DNA of 64,000 bases, from positions 310,001-374,000 of the forward strand of contig NZ_CP107939.1 in assembly GCF_036046055.1 (NCBI RefSeq). Reading direction: 5' to 3'. The position numbers and the translations under genes were made by a program. The DNA comes from Nocardia sp. NBC_00403. GTDB taxonomy: Bacteria; Actinomycetota; Actinomycetes; Mycobacteriales; Mycobacteriaceae. Shown one piece after another: positions 16,779 to 25,638 of the stretch. The notes beneath the pieces were generated by a model. That model was given only the letters and a program-made list of their open reading frames with translations, did no database searches and was not told where the DNA came from. Every line of letters begins with the position of its first letter. Positions within the stretch are counted from its first letter, which is position 1.

Positions 16779-17993
16779 CTACGCCCCCTGCGGGATCGGC
16801 GCGCGCGAGACCAGCGCTTGCAGCACCTCGATAGTCAGGTCGCCGAGCTCACCCGCGCCGCGCGCGCCGCAGTTCACGCCGCGTAAGACGGTGGCGGCCA
16901 AGGCTTCCGCGGTGGCGGGCTCGTCCATGACCCCGCCGGATCGCCGTTCGAGATAAGCCTGCAGGCGCGGGACCGCGATGGCGGTGGCCTGCCGGAAGAA
17001 CTCGTAGGTGGCCAGCCAGCGGGTGATCAAATGCCCGGGGTGCATGTCCCAGCCCTGGTAGTACCCACGACGCAGCGATCGGGTGACCAGCCGATGATGG
17101 TTGCGCAGTGCGGCTTCGGGTTCGGTGTCGGGCACGATCTGGGTGGAGCCGTCACAGATCCACACACCCGTTTGCGCCGCGGCCGCCTGCATGACGGACT
17201 TGGCGTAGTCCGCGGCCGGATGATCGAGCGCCTGATCTGGCGCGGCGATACCGCAGGCGGCCGTGTAATCGTATGTGCCGAAATGCAATCCGCTGCAGCG
17301 ACCACCAGCAAGGCCGATCATTCTTGCTATCGGTGTGGTGCCGTCGGCGGCAATGACGGCCTGCGGGCTCTCGATCTGGAGCTCGAAACGCAAGGTGCCT
17401 TCAGCCAGGCCATAGCCCCGCTCGAAGGCTTCGGAGAGGGCGACGAGAGCCGAAACCTGTTCTGCCGCTCGAATCTTGGGCACGGTAAATACGAAGCCTG
17501 CCGGGACGCCGCCCGCCGCGTCGAGCACCAACTCGAGGGTGCGCAGGGCTCTGTGGCGTTCCGCGTCCGCAAGACCCTTCGTCCGAATGCCGAAACTTGC
17601 CGGGCCGTCGGATTGTTCCGCCCAGGCAGACAGCACCGCGCCTGCGGTGATGGCGGCCTTGTCTTCCTCGTCGTCGGAACGGAATCCATAGCCGTCCTCG
17701 AAGTCGATGCGCAGATCCTGGATCGGGTTGCGCTGGAGGCGGTCGCGCACGGCGGGCAGGGACCGGGTGCTGTCGAGCTCGGCGAGCAGGTCGTGGTGGC
17801 GGTCGAGCAGTTCCGTTGCCGCCGCACCCCATGCCACGGGCGTTTCGGCGGTGACGCGATCGGCGGACACGTATGCCGTGTGAATGGGCTGCGCCCGGCG
17901 GTCGGGGCCTGGATAACGCGCAAGCAGTTCGGCGTCGACCGGGTCGAGCATCGCGTCGATTCGGGCACGAACGTCTTCGGGTAGCCGGGTCAC
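16779..17993 (-). CDS. CitE/HpcH-like aldolase-fold protein (DUF6986 type)
   Basis: A 404-residue TIM-barrel protein related to citrate-lyase beta subunit/HpcH aldolases and malate-synthase-like enzymes. Features: LRIDFEDGYGFRSDDEEDKA near 115, FTVPKIRAAEQ, the metal-ligand Glu in LRFELQIESPQAV, the second acid in HFGTYDYTAACG, and YYQGWDMHPGHLITRW. It starts at GTG 17993, overlapping the xanthine dehydrogenase stop as GTGA. Its fixed place in an allantoin operon with no ureidoglycolate lyase gene suggests a role with glyoxylate or ureidoglycolate. That is inference; the reaction is unknown to me. Confidence 0.8.
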   Translation of the reverse strand: MTRLPEDVRARIDAMLDPVDAELLARYPGPDRRAQPIHTAYVSADRVTAETPVAWGAAATELLDRHHDLLAELDSTRSLPAVRDRLQRNPIQDLRIDFEDGYGFRSDDEEDKAAITAGAVLSAWAEQSDGPASFGIRTKGLADAERHRALRTLELVLDAAGGVPAGFVFTVPKIRAAEQVSALVALSEAFERGYGLAEGTLRFELQIESPQAVIAADGTTPIARMIGLAGGRCSGLHFGTYDYTAACGIAAPDQALDHPAADYAKSVMQAAAAQTGVWICDGSTQIVPDTEPEAALRNHHRLVTRSLRRGYYQGWDMHPGHLITRWLATYEFFRQATAIAVPRLQAYLERRSGGVMDEPATAEALAATVLRGVNCGARGAGELGDLTIEVLQALVSRAPIPQGA

Positions 17994-20900
17994 CCCTGCG
18001 CTCCTTTCTGAATGACATGCCAGATCCGGTCGGCCGTCATCGGCAACCGGTCCAGTCGTACTCCGACAGCATCGCGGATGGCATTGGCCAGGGCGGGGGC
18101 GACCGGGTTGTACGGCGATTCACTCATCGACTTGGCACCGAGCGGGCCGAGGTCATCGGCGGTTTCGGCGAAGTACACCTCGGTGCGGGGCAGGTCGGCG
18201 AACTGTGGGATGTGGTAGTGCCGCAATGTCCGGGTGGTCACCACACCGCGGTCGCTGCGCATGTCCTCGTAGAGCGCGGTGCCGATGGCCTGCGCCGCGC
18301 CGCCCTCCACCTGACCGCGGCACTGCACCGGGTTGAGCACGGTGCCCGCGTCGACGGCCTGGATGGACTGCAGGATGCGCACTGATCCGGTGTCCGGGTG
18401 AACCGCGACCCGGAAGGCGTGCACGTTGAAGCTGACCGAACGTGGGCTGCCGTCATGATCGCCGCGGCCGGACAGCTCACCATTGGCCAGGAGTTCCGCC
18501 GCGACGAGCAGTCGATCACCGCAGCGGACACCACCGGGGCGCAGTTCGCATTCCGACGCGGGCAGTCCGGACAGCTCGGATGCCCTGGCCAGCATCCGGT
18601 CACGCAGCGACAGCGCCGCCGAGTAGCAGGCTTTGCCCGCCACCGTTATCCCGGTCGATCCGAACGCGCCGGTGTCATGTCCGACCAGATCGGTGTCCGA
18701 CTGCCGGATCACCACCTGCCGCACATCGGCGTTCAGCGCCGTGGCCGCGAGCTGCGCGTGCACCGTGGTGGTGCCATTGCCGAATTCCGCAGTGCCGACC
18801 CGGATCTCGTAGCGTCCGTCGGCCAGCAGGGTGGCCGTTGCTTCGGAGCGATGTCCACGCGGCGGAATGGTGGCGATCATGGACAGCGCCATGCCCTCGC
18901 CGACGCGCCACTCCCGGCCGGGAGCGGCAATACCGTTACCGCGCAGCAGTGCTCGTTCGGCCAGGTCGATGCACTGGTCCAGGCCGTAGCTACCGATCAT
19001 CAGGTCGCTGTCGTCGACTTCCGCACCGACGAGCCGATCTCCTGGCACCACCACGTTACGGCGGCGGAACTCGAACGGGTCGATACCGGTAGCCCGCGCG
19101 AGCTCGTCGAGCGCCGACTCGACCCCGAAGATGATCTGCCCGAGGCCGTACCCGCGGAACGCGCCCGACGGAATGTTGTTGGTGTACACCGCCTGGGCGT
19201 CGACCCGTTTATTGACGCAGCGGTAGACCTCCACCGACTCGCCCACACCGTGGAACATCACGCCCACGCTGTGATTGCCGTAAGCGCCCGCATCGGAGAG
19301 CACATCGACAGCAAGGGCGGTCAACGTGCCGTCGGCGCCGGCGCCGGCGGTCACCTCGACGCGCATCGGATGCCTACTCGTCGCCGCGGTGAACTCGTCG
19401 GACCTGGTGAACTCGTACTGGACCGGCCGCCCGGTGCGCAACACCGCCAGGGCAATGAGATCCTCGGCCAGCATCTCCTGCTTGGCGCCGAAACCGCCGC
19501 CGACCCGGGTCGCGAACACCCGCACCCGTTCCCGAGACAGACCGAAGACTTCACACAATTCGTCCCGCACCAAGAACGGCACCTGGGTACTGCACCTGAT
19601 CACCAGCCTGCTCTGCTCGTCCAACCAGCCGATGCCACCGTGTGTCTCCAAATGCACATGCTGGGCGCGCGGCGAATGCCACACTCCGTGCACCACATGG
19701 GCGGCCGCGTCCAGCCCCGCAGCCACATCACCCACCTCGCCGTGCACCTCGGCGACCAGATTTCGCTGCGCATCCGCGATCCGAGCCGAATTCCGTTTAT
19801 CACCATGCAGTTTCGGCGCCCGCGGGCTCAGCGCCCGCGCCGGTTCGAAGACCGCGGGCAGCAGCTCGTACTCCACCAGCAATGCCCGGCACGCCGCCCT
19901 GGCAATATCCACGCTATCGGCGACGACAGCGGCCACTCGCTGCCCGACGAAGCGCATCGTCCGGTCCAGTACATAGGTGTCATCAGGATCGTCCATCCGG
20001 AACTCGTGGCGCGCAGTCGAAAACGCGACATCCGGTGCGTCGGCCCAGGTGAGCACCGCATGCACGCCGGGGAGGGCTTCGGCGGCCGAGGTATTGATCG
20101 AGACGATCCGCGCATGTGGGTGCGGGCTCGGCAGCACCGCGATATGCAGTGGCGCGGTCGGCGGGGCCATCGCCGGGTCGGCCGTGGGGTCGGCATCGAG
20201 GGCACGGACGTCGAAGGTAAATGCTTCCGTACCGGTCACGACACGAGCGGACGCCGGTGCCGCGGTTCCCGTCCCGATCTGCCCCGAGCCGCGGTCAGGA
20301 AATATACCGGTGGCAGCGGGTGCGCACAGGCCGGCAGCCGTGCCGGGGCCAGCGGCCGCACCAATGTCAGCAGCGGGCCGCAGATCAGCGGCCGCACCAG
20401 CGTCGGCGGCCTGTCCTAGGTCGGAGGTCGCACCACCGCCCTCGTCCGCACGCAAGCCAGCGGCCGGACGCAGGTCAGCAGCGGCGCTGAGGCCAGCGGA
20501 CGGATCGAGACCGGCAGCAGCCCTCGGACCAGCACCGGTTCCGAGGTCGGAGGCCGTGGCCCGGTCAGCGACCACGCTGAGGCCAGCAGACGGATCGAGA
20601 CCGGCAGCAGCCCTCGGACCAGCACCGGTTCCGAGGTCGGAGGCCGGGGCCCGGTCAGCGGCCGCGCCGGGGTCGACCCGGTGCTGGGCGCGAACGTCGG
20701 ATCCAGCTTCCGCAGGCACCGCATGCGCGGCCGGCTCGGGTTTCGCGGCTGCGGCGGTCAGTGCGTCGGTGATGGCGCGATATCCCGTGCAGCGGCAGAG
20801 GTTTCCCTTCATCAGCTCGGGTAGGTCGGCGGTGTCGGGCGTTGTCGATGGGCTGCCGCAGCCGAGGCCCGCGGCGGTGACCACCATGCCTGCGGTGCAG

Positions 20901-21190
20901 AAGCCGCATTGGAAGGCCGCCGCGTCGATGAATTGCTGTTGCACGGGGTGTAGGTCGGTAGTGGTGCCGAGGCCGGAGGCCGTGGTGATGGTGCGGTCGG
21001 CAGCGCGGTAGGCGGGGATGATGCAGGAGTGGACGGTCATGCCGTCGAGTTGCACCGAGCAGGCGCCGCAGTCACCTGCGTCGCAGCCCTTCTTCACGGC
21101 CAGGTTGCCGGTTTCGCGGAGCAGGGTGCGCAGGCACTGGCCGGGGCGGGGGTCCGCCTGCACGAGCTTGCCGTCGACCTCGAATTTCAT
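17990..21190 (-). CDS. Xanthine dehydrogenase, fused [2Fe-2S] and molybdopterin subunits
   Basis: A 1066-residue fusion. Residues 1-150 are the iron-sulphur subunit: plant-type cluster Cys 36, 41, 44, 56 (GCDAGDCGAC) and second cluster Cys 95, 98, 132, 134 (QCGFCTAG, LCRCTGYR). Residues ~150-320 are an Ala/Gly/Asp/Pro-rich linker with a 30-residue repeat (ASDLGTGAGPRAAAGLDPSA core). From ~325 is the molybdopterin domain: VGGGFGAKQEM, SGAFRGYGLGQ, and catalytic-Glu region GPLGAKSMSESPYNP near the end. Substrate is probably hypoxanthine/xanthine from context. The order FeS-Mo without a central FAD domain is unusual; FAD is supplied by the upstream gene, whose stop overlaps this start (ATGA). 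Confidence 0.93.
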   Translation of the reverse strand: MKFEVDGKLVQADPRPGQCLRTLLRETGNLAVKKGCDAGDCGACSVQLDGMTVHSCIIPAYRAADRTITTASGLGTTTDLHPVQQQFIDAAAFQCGFCTAGMVVTAAGLGCGSPSTTPDTADLPELMKGNLCRCTGYRAITDALTAAAAKPEPAAHAVPAEAGSDVRAQHRVDPGAAADRAPASDLGTGAGPRAAAGLDPSAGLSVVADRATASDLGTGAGPRAAAGLDPSAGLSAAADLRPAAGLRADEGGGATSDLGQAADAGAAADLRPAADIGAAAGPGTAAGLCAPAATGIFPDRGSGQIGTGTAAPASARVVTGTEAFTFDVRALDADPTADPAMAPPTAPLHIAVLPSPHPHARIVSINTSAAEALPGVHAVLTWADAPDVAFSTARHEFRMDDPDDTYVLDRTMRFVGQRVAAVVADSVDIARAACRALLVEYELLPAVFEPARALSPRAPKLHGDKRNSARIADAQRNLVAEVHGEVGDVAAGLDAAAHVVHGVWHSPRAQHVHLETHGGIGWLDEQSRLVIRCSTQVPFLVRDELCEVFGLSRERVRVFATRVGGGFGAKQEMLAEDLIALAVLRTGRPVQYEFTRSDEFTAATSRHPMRVEVTAGAGADGTLTALAVDVLSDAGAYGNHSVGVMFHGVGESVEVYRCVNKRVDAQAVYTNNIPSGAFRGYGLGQIIFGVESALDELARATGIDPFEFRRRNVVVPGDRLVGAEVDDSDLMIGSYGLDQCIDLAERALLRGNGIAAPGREWRVGEGMALSMIATIPPRGHRSEATATLLADGRYEIRVGTAEFGNGTTTVHAQLAATALNADVRQVVIRQSDTDLVGHDTGAFGSTGITVAGKACYSAALSLRDRMLARASELSGLPASECELRPGGVRCGDRLLVAAELLANGELSGRGDHDGSPRSVSFNVHAFRVAVHPDTGSVRILQSIQAVDAGTVLNPVQCRGQVEGGAAQAIGTALYEDMRSDRGVVTTRTLRHYHIPQFADLPRTEVYFAETADDLGPLGAKSMSESPYNPVAPALANAIRDAVGVRLDRLPMTADRIWHVIQKGAQG
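20486..20665. repeat. 90-bp tandem duplication encoding the XDH linker
   Basis: Two near-identical 90-bp units (20486-20575 and 20576-20665) lie within the linker-coding part of the xanthine dehydrogenase gene, each encoding 30 residues. More degenerate Asp-Leu-Arg-Pro-Ala-Ala-Gly units lie at 20340-20480. The linker therefore grew by in-frame slippage or unequal exchange. Confidence 0.85.
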
Positions 21191-22044
21191 AGTGGCTCAC
21201 CCGTTTCGGGGCACAGCTCCGCGGCGACCTGCGCGGCCAGACGGCCGGTGACGTGGCAGCGCCAGTCCGGTGCGCCGTGCGGGTCGTCGAACCAGAGCGC
21301 CGGATCGATCGACTCGATGGCTGTGTGCACCTGAGCAGAGCTCGGTGGTTCGGCGAAATCCAGCACAATCGGGCGGCTGGTTGCCGCGGTGATGGTGAGC
21401 GCGCACCGATCGCCTGGCTCGCGCCGACCCATCACCACCGCCCCGGAGCGACCCAGCGGCGATAATGCGATCTTCCGGAAAGCAGTGCGCGACAGCAGGC
21501 TTCGCATCGGGATGGTGATCGATCGCAACACCTCGTTCGGCCGCAATACCTGGACGCCCGGGCCGATAACGAACTCCCGCAACGGGATACGTCGATCGGT
21601 TCCGTCCGGCGACCACACCAGTGCGACCCCGTCGAGTGCGGTCACCGCACCGAGTACCCCACCCGCGGGCAACGCCAAGCACACATTGCCGCCAACGGTC
21701 GCGGTCCGCCAGATCTTGTGTGAGGCGAGCAGCGCCCGGCAGCCCGGCGCGAACAGCGCCGTCCCCGGCCACTCGTTACGCAGCATCGGCAAGCCGAGTT
21801 CACGGCCGGGCCCCGCACCGGCGAATTCGGCCAATGTGCAGGTAGCCGCGATCTCCAAGCCTTCCGGCGTCTCCGACAACGCGGTCCAGCCGAGCCCGGT
21901 GATGTCGACAAGCCGCTCCAGCCGCTCCTGCGGCTCGGAGAACAGGAAAGTGCCCCCGGCGAGAACCCCGCACGAGCCGCCCACCACCCCGAGGTCAGCC
22001 CGCTCGCGCGCCACCGTCACCGCCCGGATCGTATCCAGGTCCAC
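21187..22044 (-). CDS. Xanthine dehydrogenase FAD-binding subunit
   Basis: A 285-residue FAD-binding subunit of the CoxM/XdhB type, passing electrons from the iron-sulphur clusters to NAD+. Expected motifs: GGSCGVLAGGTFLFSEP at 22-38 (pyrophosphate loop; normally AGGTD(L/W), here AGGTFL), LVDITGLGWTAL, the second loop KIWRTATVGGNVCLALPAG near 110 (consensus TxGGN intact) and EVLRSITIP. First gene of the operon that continues with the FeS-Mo fusion. A heptanucleotide microsatellite lies 110-215 bases upstream, in the probable promoter region. Confidence 0.9.
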   Translation of the reverse strand: MDLDTIRAVTVARERADLGVVGGSCGVLAGGTFLFSEPQERLERLVDITGLGWTALSETPEGLEIAATCTLAEFAGAGPGRELGLPMLRNEWPGTALFAPGCRALLASHKIWRTATVGGNVCLALPAGGVLGAVTALDGVALVWSPDGTDRRIPLREFVIGPGVQVLRPNEVLRSITIPMRSLLSRTAFRKIALSPLGRSGAVVMGRREPGDRCALTITAATSRPIVLDFAEPPSSAQVHTAIESIDPALWFDDPHGAPDWRCHVTGRLAAQVAAELCPETGEPL

Positions 22045-22155
22045 GTCTCACCTCACTCCACTACCTCTGCCGCCACAGTAGAAGCCGAGAGTTGCCGCGA
22101 TGTTGCACGACACCCGCTCCACATTGCGCCATCGTTACCGCGACGCCACCAGCTG

Positions 22156-22258
22156 CCGGCTTCCGGCTTCCGGCTTCCGGCTTCCGGCTTCCGGCTTCCG
22201 GCTTCCGGCTTCCGGCTTCCGGCTTCCGGCTTCCGGCTTCCGGCTTCCGGCTTCCGGC
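22156..22258. repeat. Heptanucleotide microsatellite (CCGGCTT, ~14.7 copies)
   Basis: 103 bases of uninterrupted CCGGCTT units. It lies upstream of the xanthine dehydrogenase operon (start 22044, minus strand). Seven is not a multiple of three, so any frame read through it would shift with copy number. As non-coding DNA it would change promoter spacing. Confidence 0.95.
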
Positions 22259-22947
22259 CAGCATCGCCGCATTCACCAGCTCACCCAGCCGTGATGCCGC
22301 AATATCCTTTTCAACCGTCCGAGATCACCACAGTGCAACCAAGCCGACCGCCCGAACCGGACATCATCCAGCCTCCCACCACACCGCACCGCACCGCACC
22401 GGTCATCCTGCACGACTGGTCCGAACACAACGTGCTGTTCGCAAGCGCACTGTCTGCGACAGCAACAGTCAACGAGCCCGCGCCGATCGCGGCACCGATA
22501 CGAGCGGTCGTACCATCCGATCCTTAGACTTCACGCGGCTCCTTCGACTTCATGCGGCCGGGCCCCGCACCGACCGACTACCTCGACACCGCGGTAGAGC
22601 CTGCCCTTTGGCCGGGACGGACAGAACCGCGCCAGCAAGCTGAGCCCGGCCGCGGTCGGTCACCGAACGGCCCTACTTCACGCCCAGCCCGCGCCAACAG
22701 CAGATGTTCCGGCGCCGATGAGGCAACGGACCGAGCGGACGACACCGGATACGGCGACAGGCTGTTATCAGGCGTGCCGGGGTCGTGTATCGCCCGGGGC
22801 CGAGGACGCCGCGCGGCACAACGGCGTGTTGTTCGTGAAAGCCGACGGCGTGGTAGCACCTGCTGCGCGGCGCCGGTCGGGGCGACGGGCTTGGGCCGGC
22901 GCCTCCCAAAGATGGGCAGTTTCCAGCCGTGGGTGCCGGGTTGATCT
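22259..22947. other. No convincing gene
   Basis: About 690 bases between the microsatellite and the lycopene-cyclase-like gene. A plus-strand frame 22291-22527 (78 codons, starts MMPQYPFQPSEIT) and a minus frame 22578-22955 are open, but neither has a clear ribosome-binding site or recognisable family. The region presumably holds promoters for the flanking divergent genes. Confidence 0.35.
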
Positions 22948-24177
22948 GTGCACACTGCCCTGGTGGGCTTGGAAATAGATCTTTGCGTGGTTGGACTCGG
23001 CCCGACGGGGCGCGCGTTAGCTCATCGTGCGATGCGTGCCGGGCTCTACGTCACAGCGATCGATCCGCGGCCGGAGCGGTTGTGGTCGCCGACCTATGCT
23101 TGCTGGGTCGATGAACTACCGGAGTGGCTGCCTCCCAGTGCGATTGCCACCCGCATCGAGGCTCCGACGGTGTGGACCAACACCGAGCGCCGCATCGAGC
23201 GACCCTACTGCGTGCTGTCCAAACCGGGACTGCGCGACGCCCTGCCGCTCGACGACGCTACTGTGCTGACCGGCCGGGCCACCCGGGTGAACGCGCACAA
23301 AGTAGAGCTCGCTGACGGCACGATCGTCCGCGCGGCCACGGTTTTCGATGCCCGTGGGCTCCCGCCGGTCGAACAGCGCCTCGCAGTCACCGCGCACGGC
23401 ATTTTCGTGTCCGCCGAAACAGCGGCGCCGATGGTCACCGATGGTGAAGGATTGCTGCTGGATTGGCGTCCCGACAACGGCGCGGGCCCGGACGAGCCGC
23501 CGTCGTTTCTGTACGCGGTGCCGGTTGGCGATGGCACGGTGGTCTTCGAGGAGACCAGTCTCGGCCTGCGCGGTGGTATGCCTCAGCGTGAGCTGCGCGA
23601 GCGTTTGCTGAATCGGCTCGCCGCTCATGGCATCCGGGTTACAGGTGAGGAACCGAGCGAGGCCCCGCACTACCCACTGGATCAGCCGCCACCGAAAAAT
23701 GGCGTGGTCGGGGCGATTCCGTTCGGCTCGCGCGGCGGCATGATGCACCCGACCACCAGTTACAGCGTGGCCGACTCACTGACGCTGGTGGACACCGCGG
23801 TCAGCGCGGTGAGCGAGGAGCGTGATCCGGTCGCCGCACTGTGGCCCTGGCGGGCCCGGCTGGTCTACTGGATGCGGATGCGCGGGCTGCGGGGCCTGGG
23901 CAGGCTCACCACCGATCAGTCGATGGCGATGTTCGAGTCTTTCTTCAGCGCCTCGCCGCGTGGACAGCGGGCGTTGCTGTCCGCGCACGACGACTACGCC
24001 GCGCTGGGGACTGTTCTGTTCGACACAGTCGCGCACGTGCGTCCGTTCCGATGGCGCTACGACCTGGTCGGCTGGACCAACCGGGACCGTTGGGTGGGAT
24101 ACGACTTCGATCAGCTGACAGTCCTGGCGGGCCGCCGTCCTCGCAGCGGCGACCGGACCGAGATAGCTGTGTCCTGA
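22948..24177 (+). CDS. Lycopene-cyclase-like FAD-dependent oxidoreductase
   Basis: 409 residues. The N-terminal dinucleotide-binding motif is DLCVVGLGPTGRALAHRA (11-28), then AIDPRPERLWSPTYACW with the CrtL-type segment around WxxTYxxW(V)DEL. Later family marks are YAVPVGDGTVVFEETSL, GGMPQRELRERL and PFGSRGGMMHPTTSYSVAD (~270). This matches lycopene beta/epsilon-cyclase family proteins, which cyclise carotenoid ends. No other carotenoid gene is nearby and its neighbours degrade purines, so the real substrate is open. The start is GTG 22948; a TTG nine codons on would also fit. Confidence 0.8.
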   Translation: MHTALVGLEIDLCVVGLGPTGRALAHRAMRAGLYVTAIDPRPERLWSPTYACWVDELPEWLPPSAIATRIEAPTVWTNTERRIERPYCVLSKPGLRDALPLDDATVLTGRATRVNAHKVELADGTIVRAATVFDARGLPPVEQRLAVTAHGIFVSAETAAPMVTDGEGLLLDWRPDNGAGPDEPPSFLYAVPVGDGTVVFEETSLGLRGGMPQRELRERLLNRLAAHGIRVTGEEPSEAPHYPLDQPPPKNGVVGAIPFGSRGGMMHPTTSYSVADSLTLVDTAVSAVSEERDPVAALWPWRARLVYWMRMRGLRGLGRLTTDQSMAMFESFFSASPRGQRALLSAHDDYAALGTVLFDTVAHVRPFRWRYDLVGWTNRDRWVGYDFDQLTVLAGRRPRSGDRTEIAVS

Positions 24178-24276
24178 TCTGGGTGTTCGATCACGCGAGA
24201 CGGTCCAGCGGATGAGTCCGATTTCGGGTGAGGCCGAGCCGACGTCGAATCATCGCTCCCGCGCAGCCGGGTCGGA

Positions 24277-25638
24277 TCAACCCGCCTTCGCGACCAACGC
24301 CGCCTGCTCCCGGGCTACCTGGGCTCCGACGGTCTGCTCGTCGACGGTCCGGACCTCGCCGTCGCGAACGACCTCGCGTCCGTTCACGATCAGTGTGGCG
24401 AGCGGTGGGGCCGAGCCGAGGATCAGTGCGGTGACCGGGTCGTCGATGCCCGCGTGCGCGGGGGTGTCGAGTCGCCACAGGGCCAGGTCGGCCAGCTTGC
24501 CCGGTTCGATCGAGCCGATCTCGGTATCGCGGCCGAGTACTCGGGCGCCGCCGATGGTGGCCAGCGCCAAGGCTGTTCGGACGCTCAGTGCGCGCGGGCC
24601 GCCGATGGCGCGGGCGTAGAGGAGGGCGTTGCGTGGCTCCTCGATCATCGAGCTGGACTCGTTGCTGGCCGCGCCGTCCACACCGAGGCCGACGGCCGCG
24701 CCCGCGGCGACCAGGTCGGCGGTGCGGGCGATGCCTGCGCCGAGGCGGCTGTTGGAGGTGGGGCAGTGCGCGATGCCGGTGCCGGACCGCGCAATCGAGG
24801 TGATGGCCGCATCGTCGATGTGCACGGCGTGTGCGAACCAGACGTCGGGACCGATCCAGCCGAGCTGTTCCATGTATTCCGCTGGGGTGCAACCGAACTG
24901 CGTCGCGCAGAAATCCTGCTCATCGACGGTCTCGGCCAAGTGGGTGTGCAGGCGCACCCCGGAATCGCGGGCGAGCGCGGCGGATTCCCGCATGAGGTCC
25001 ACGGTGACCGAGAACGGCGAGCAAGGGGCGAGCGCGATGCGCAGCATCGAATCGAACGACGGATCATGCCAGCGGGCGATCGCCTCCGCGCTCGCGGCCA
25101 GCACGGTGTCCAGCGATTCCACCACGCGATCCGGTGGCAGCCCACCAGAACTCGCGCCGAGGTCCATCGAGCCGCGGCACGGGTGGAAGCGCAGCCCGAC
25201 CTGCTCGGCGGCCGCGATTTCCGCGCCGAGCAGGTCACCGCCCTCCTGCGGAAAGACGTAATGGTGGTCGGTCGTGGTGGTGCAGCCGGTGCGCGCCAGC
25301 GCCGACAACGCTCCGGTCGCCGCGACCCGCACTGCCTGCTCGTCGATGCCCGCCCAGATCGGATAGAGCGTGGTGAGCCACTCGAACAGGGTGTTGTCCG
25401 CCGCCAAACCCCGGGTGATCCACTGGTAGAGATGGTGATGGGTGTTCACGAGGCCGGGAGTCAGCAGGCAGCCACGCCCATCGATGTGTGGCACGCCACC
25501 GAAATCGGGGGCATCACCTGCGGCGACCGCGCCGATCCTGTTGCCATGCACTGTCACATAGCCGCGGCGGAACTCCGTGCCCGCCGCATCGACCGTCGCG
25601 ACAGCACACCCGTCGATGACCAGCGTCGGTTCGCTCAT
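24277..25638 (-). CDS. 8-oxoguanine deaminase (amidohydrolase family)
   Basis: 453 residues of the TrzN/AtzB-like amidohydrolase superfamily. Metal ligands are LVNTHHHLYQW (~65), HTHLAETVDEQDF, FAHAVHIDD and VDGAASNESS. The YQWITRGLA and HLAETVDEQ segments plus the location next to uricase point to 8-oxoguanine deaminase, which makes urate; guanine or another purine is the alternative. ATG 25638 overlaps the uricase stop as ATGA and is preferred to the upstream ATG 25647. Confidence 0.85.
   Translation of the reverse strand: MSEPTLVIDGCAVATVDAAGTEFRRGYVTVHGNRIGAVAAGDAPDFGGVPHIDGRGCLLTPGLVNTHHHLYQWITRGLAADNTLFEWLTTLYPIWAGIDEQAVRVAATGALSALARTGCTTTTDHHYVFPQEGGDLLGAEIAAAEQVGLRFHPCRGSMDLGASSGGLPPDRVVESLDTVLAASAEAIARWHDPSFDSMLRIALAPCSPFSVTVDLMRESAALARDSGVRLHTHLAETVDEQDFCATQFGCTPAEYMEQLGWIGPDVWFAHAVHIDDAAITSIARSGTGIAHCPTSNSRLGAGIARTADLVAAGAAVGLGVDGAASNESSSMIEEPRNALLYARAIGGPRALSVRTALALATIGGARVLGRDTEIGSIEPGKLADLALWRLDTPAHAGIDDPVTALILGSAPPLATLIVNGREVVRDGEVRTVDEQTVGAQVAREQAALVAKAG

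Noticed and set aside
20416..21011. Overlapping ORFs on the opposite strand of the xanthine dehydrogenase linker
   Set aside because: Shadow frames of the Ala/Gly/Pro-rich repeat linker; the coding strand has both FeS motifs and the molybdopterin domain.
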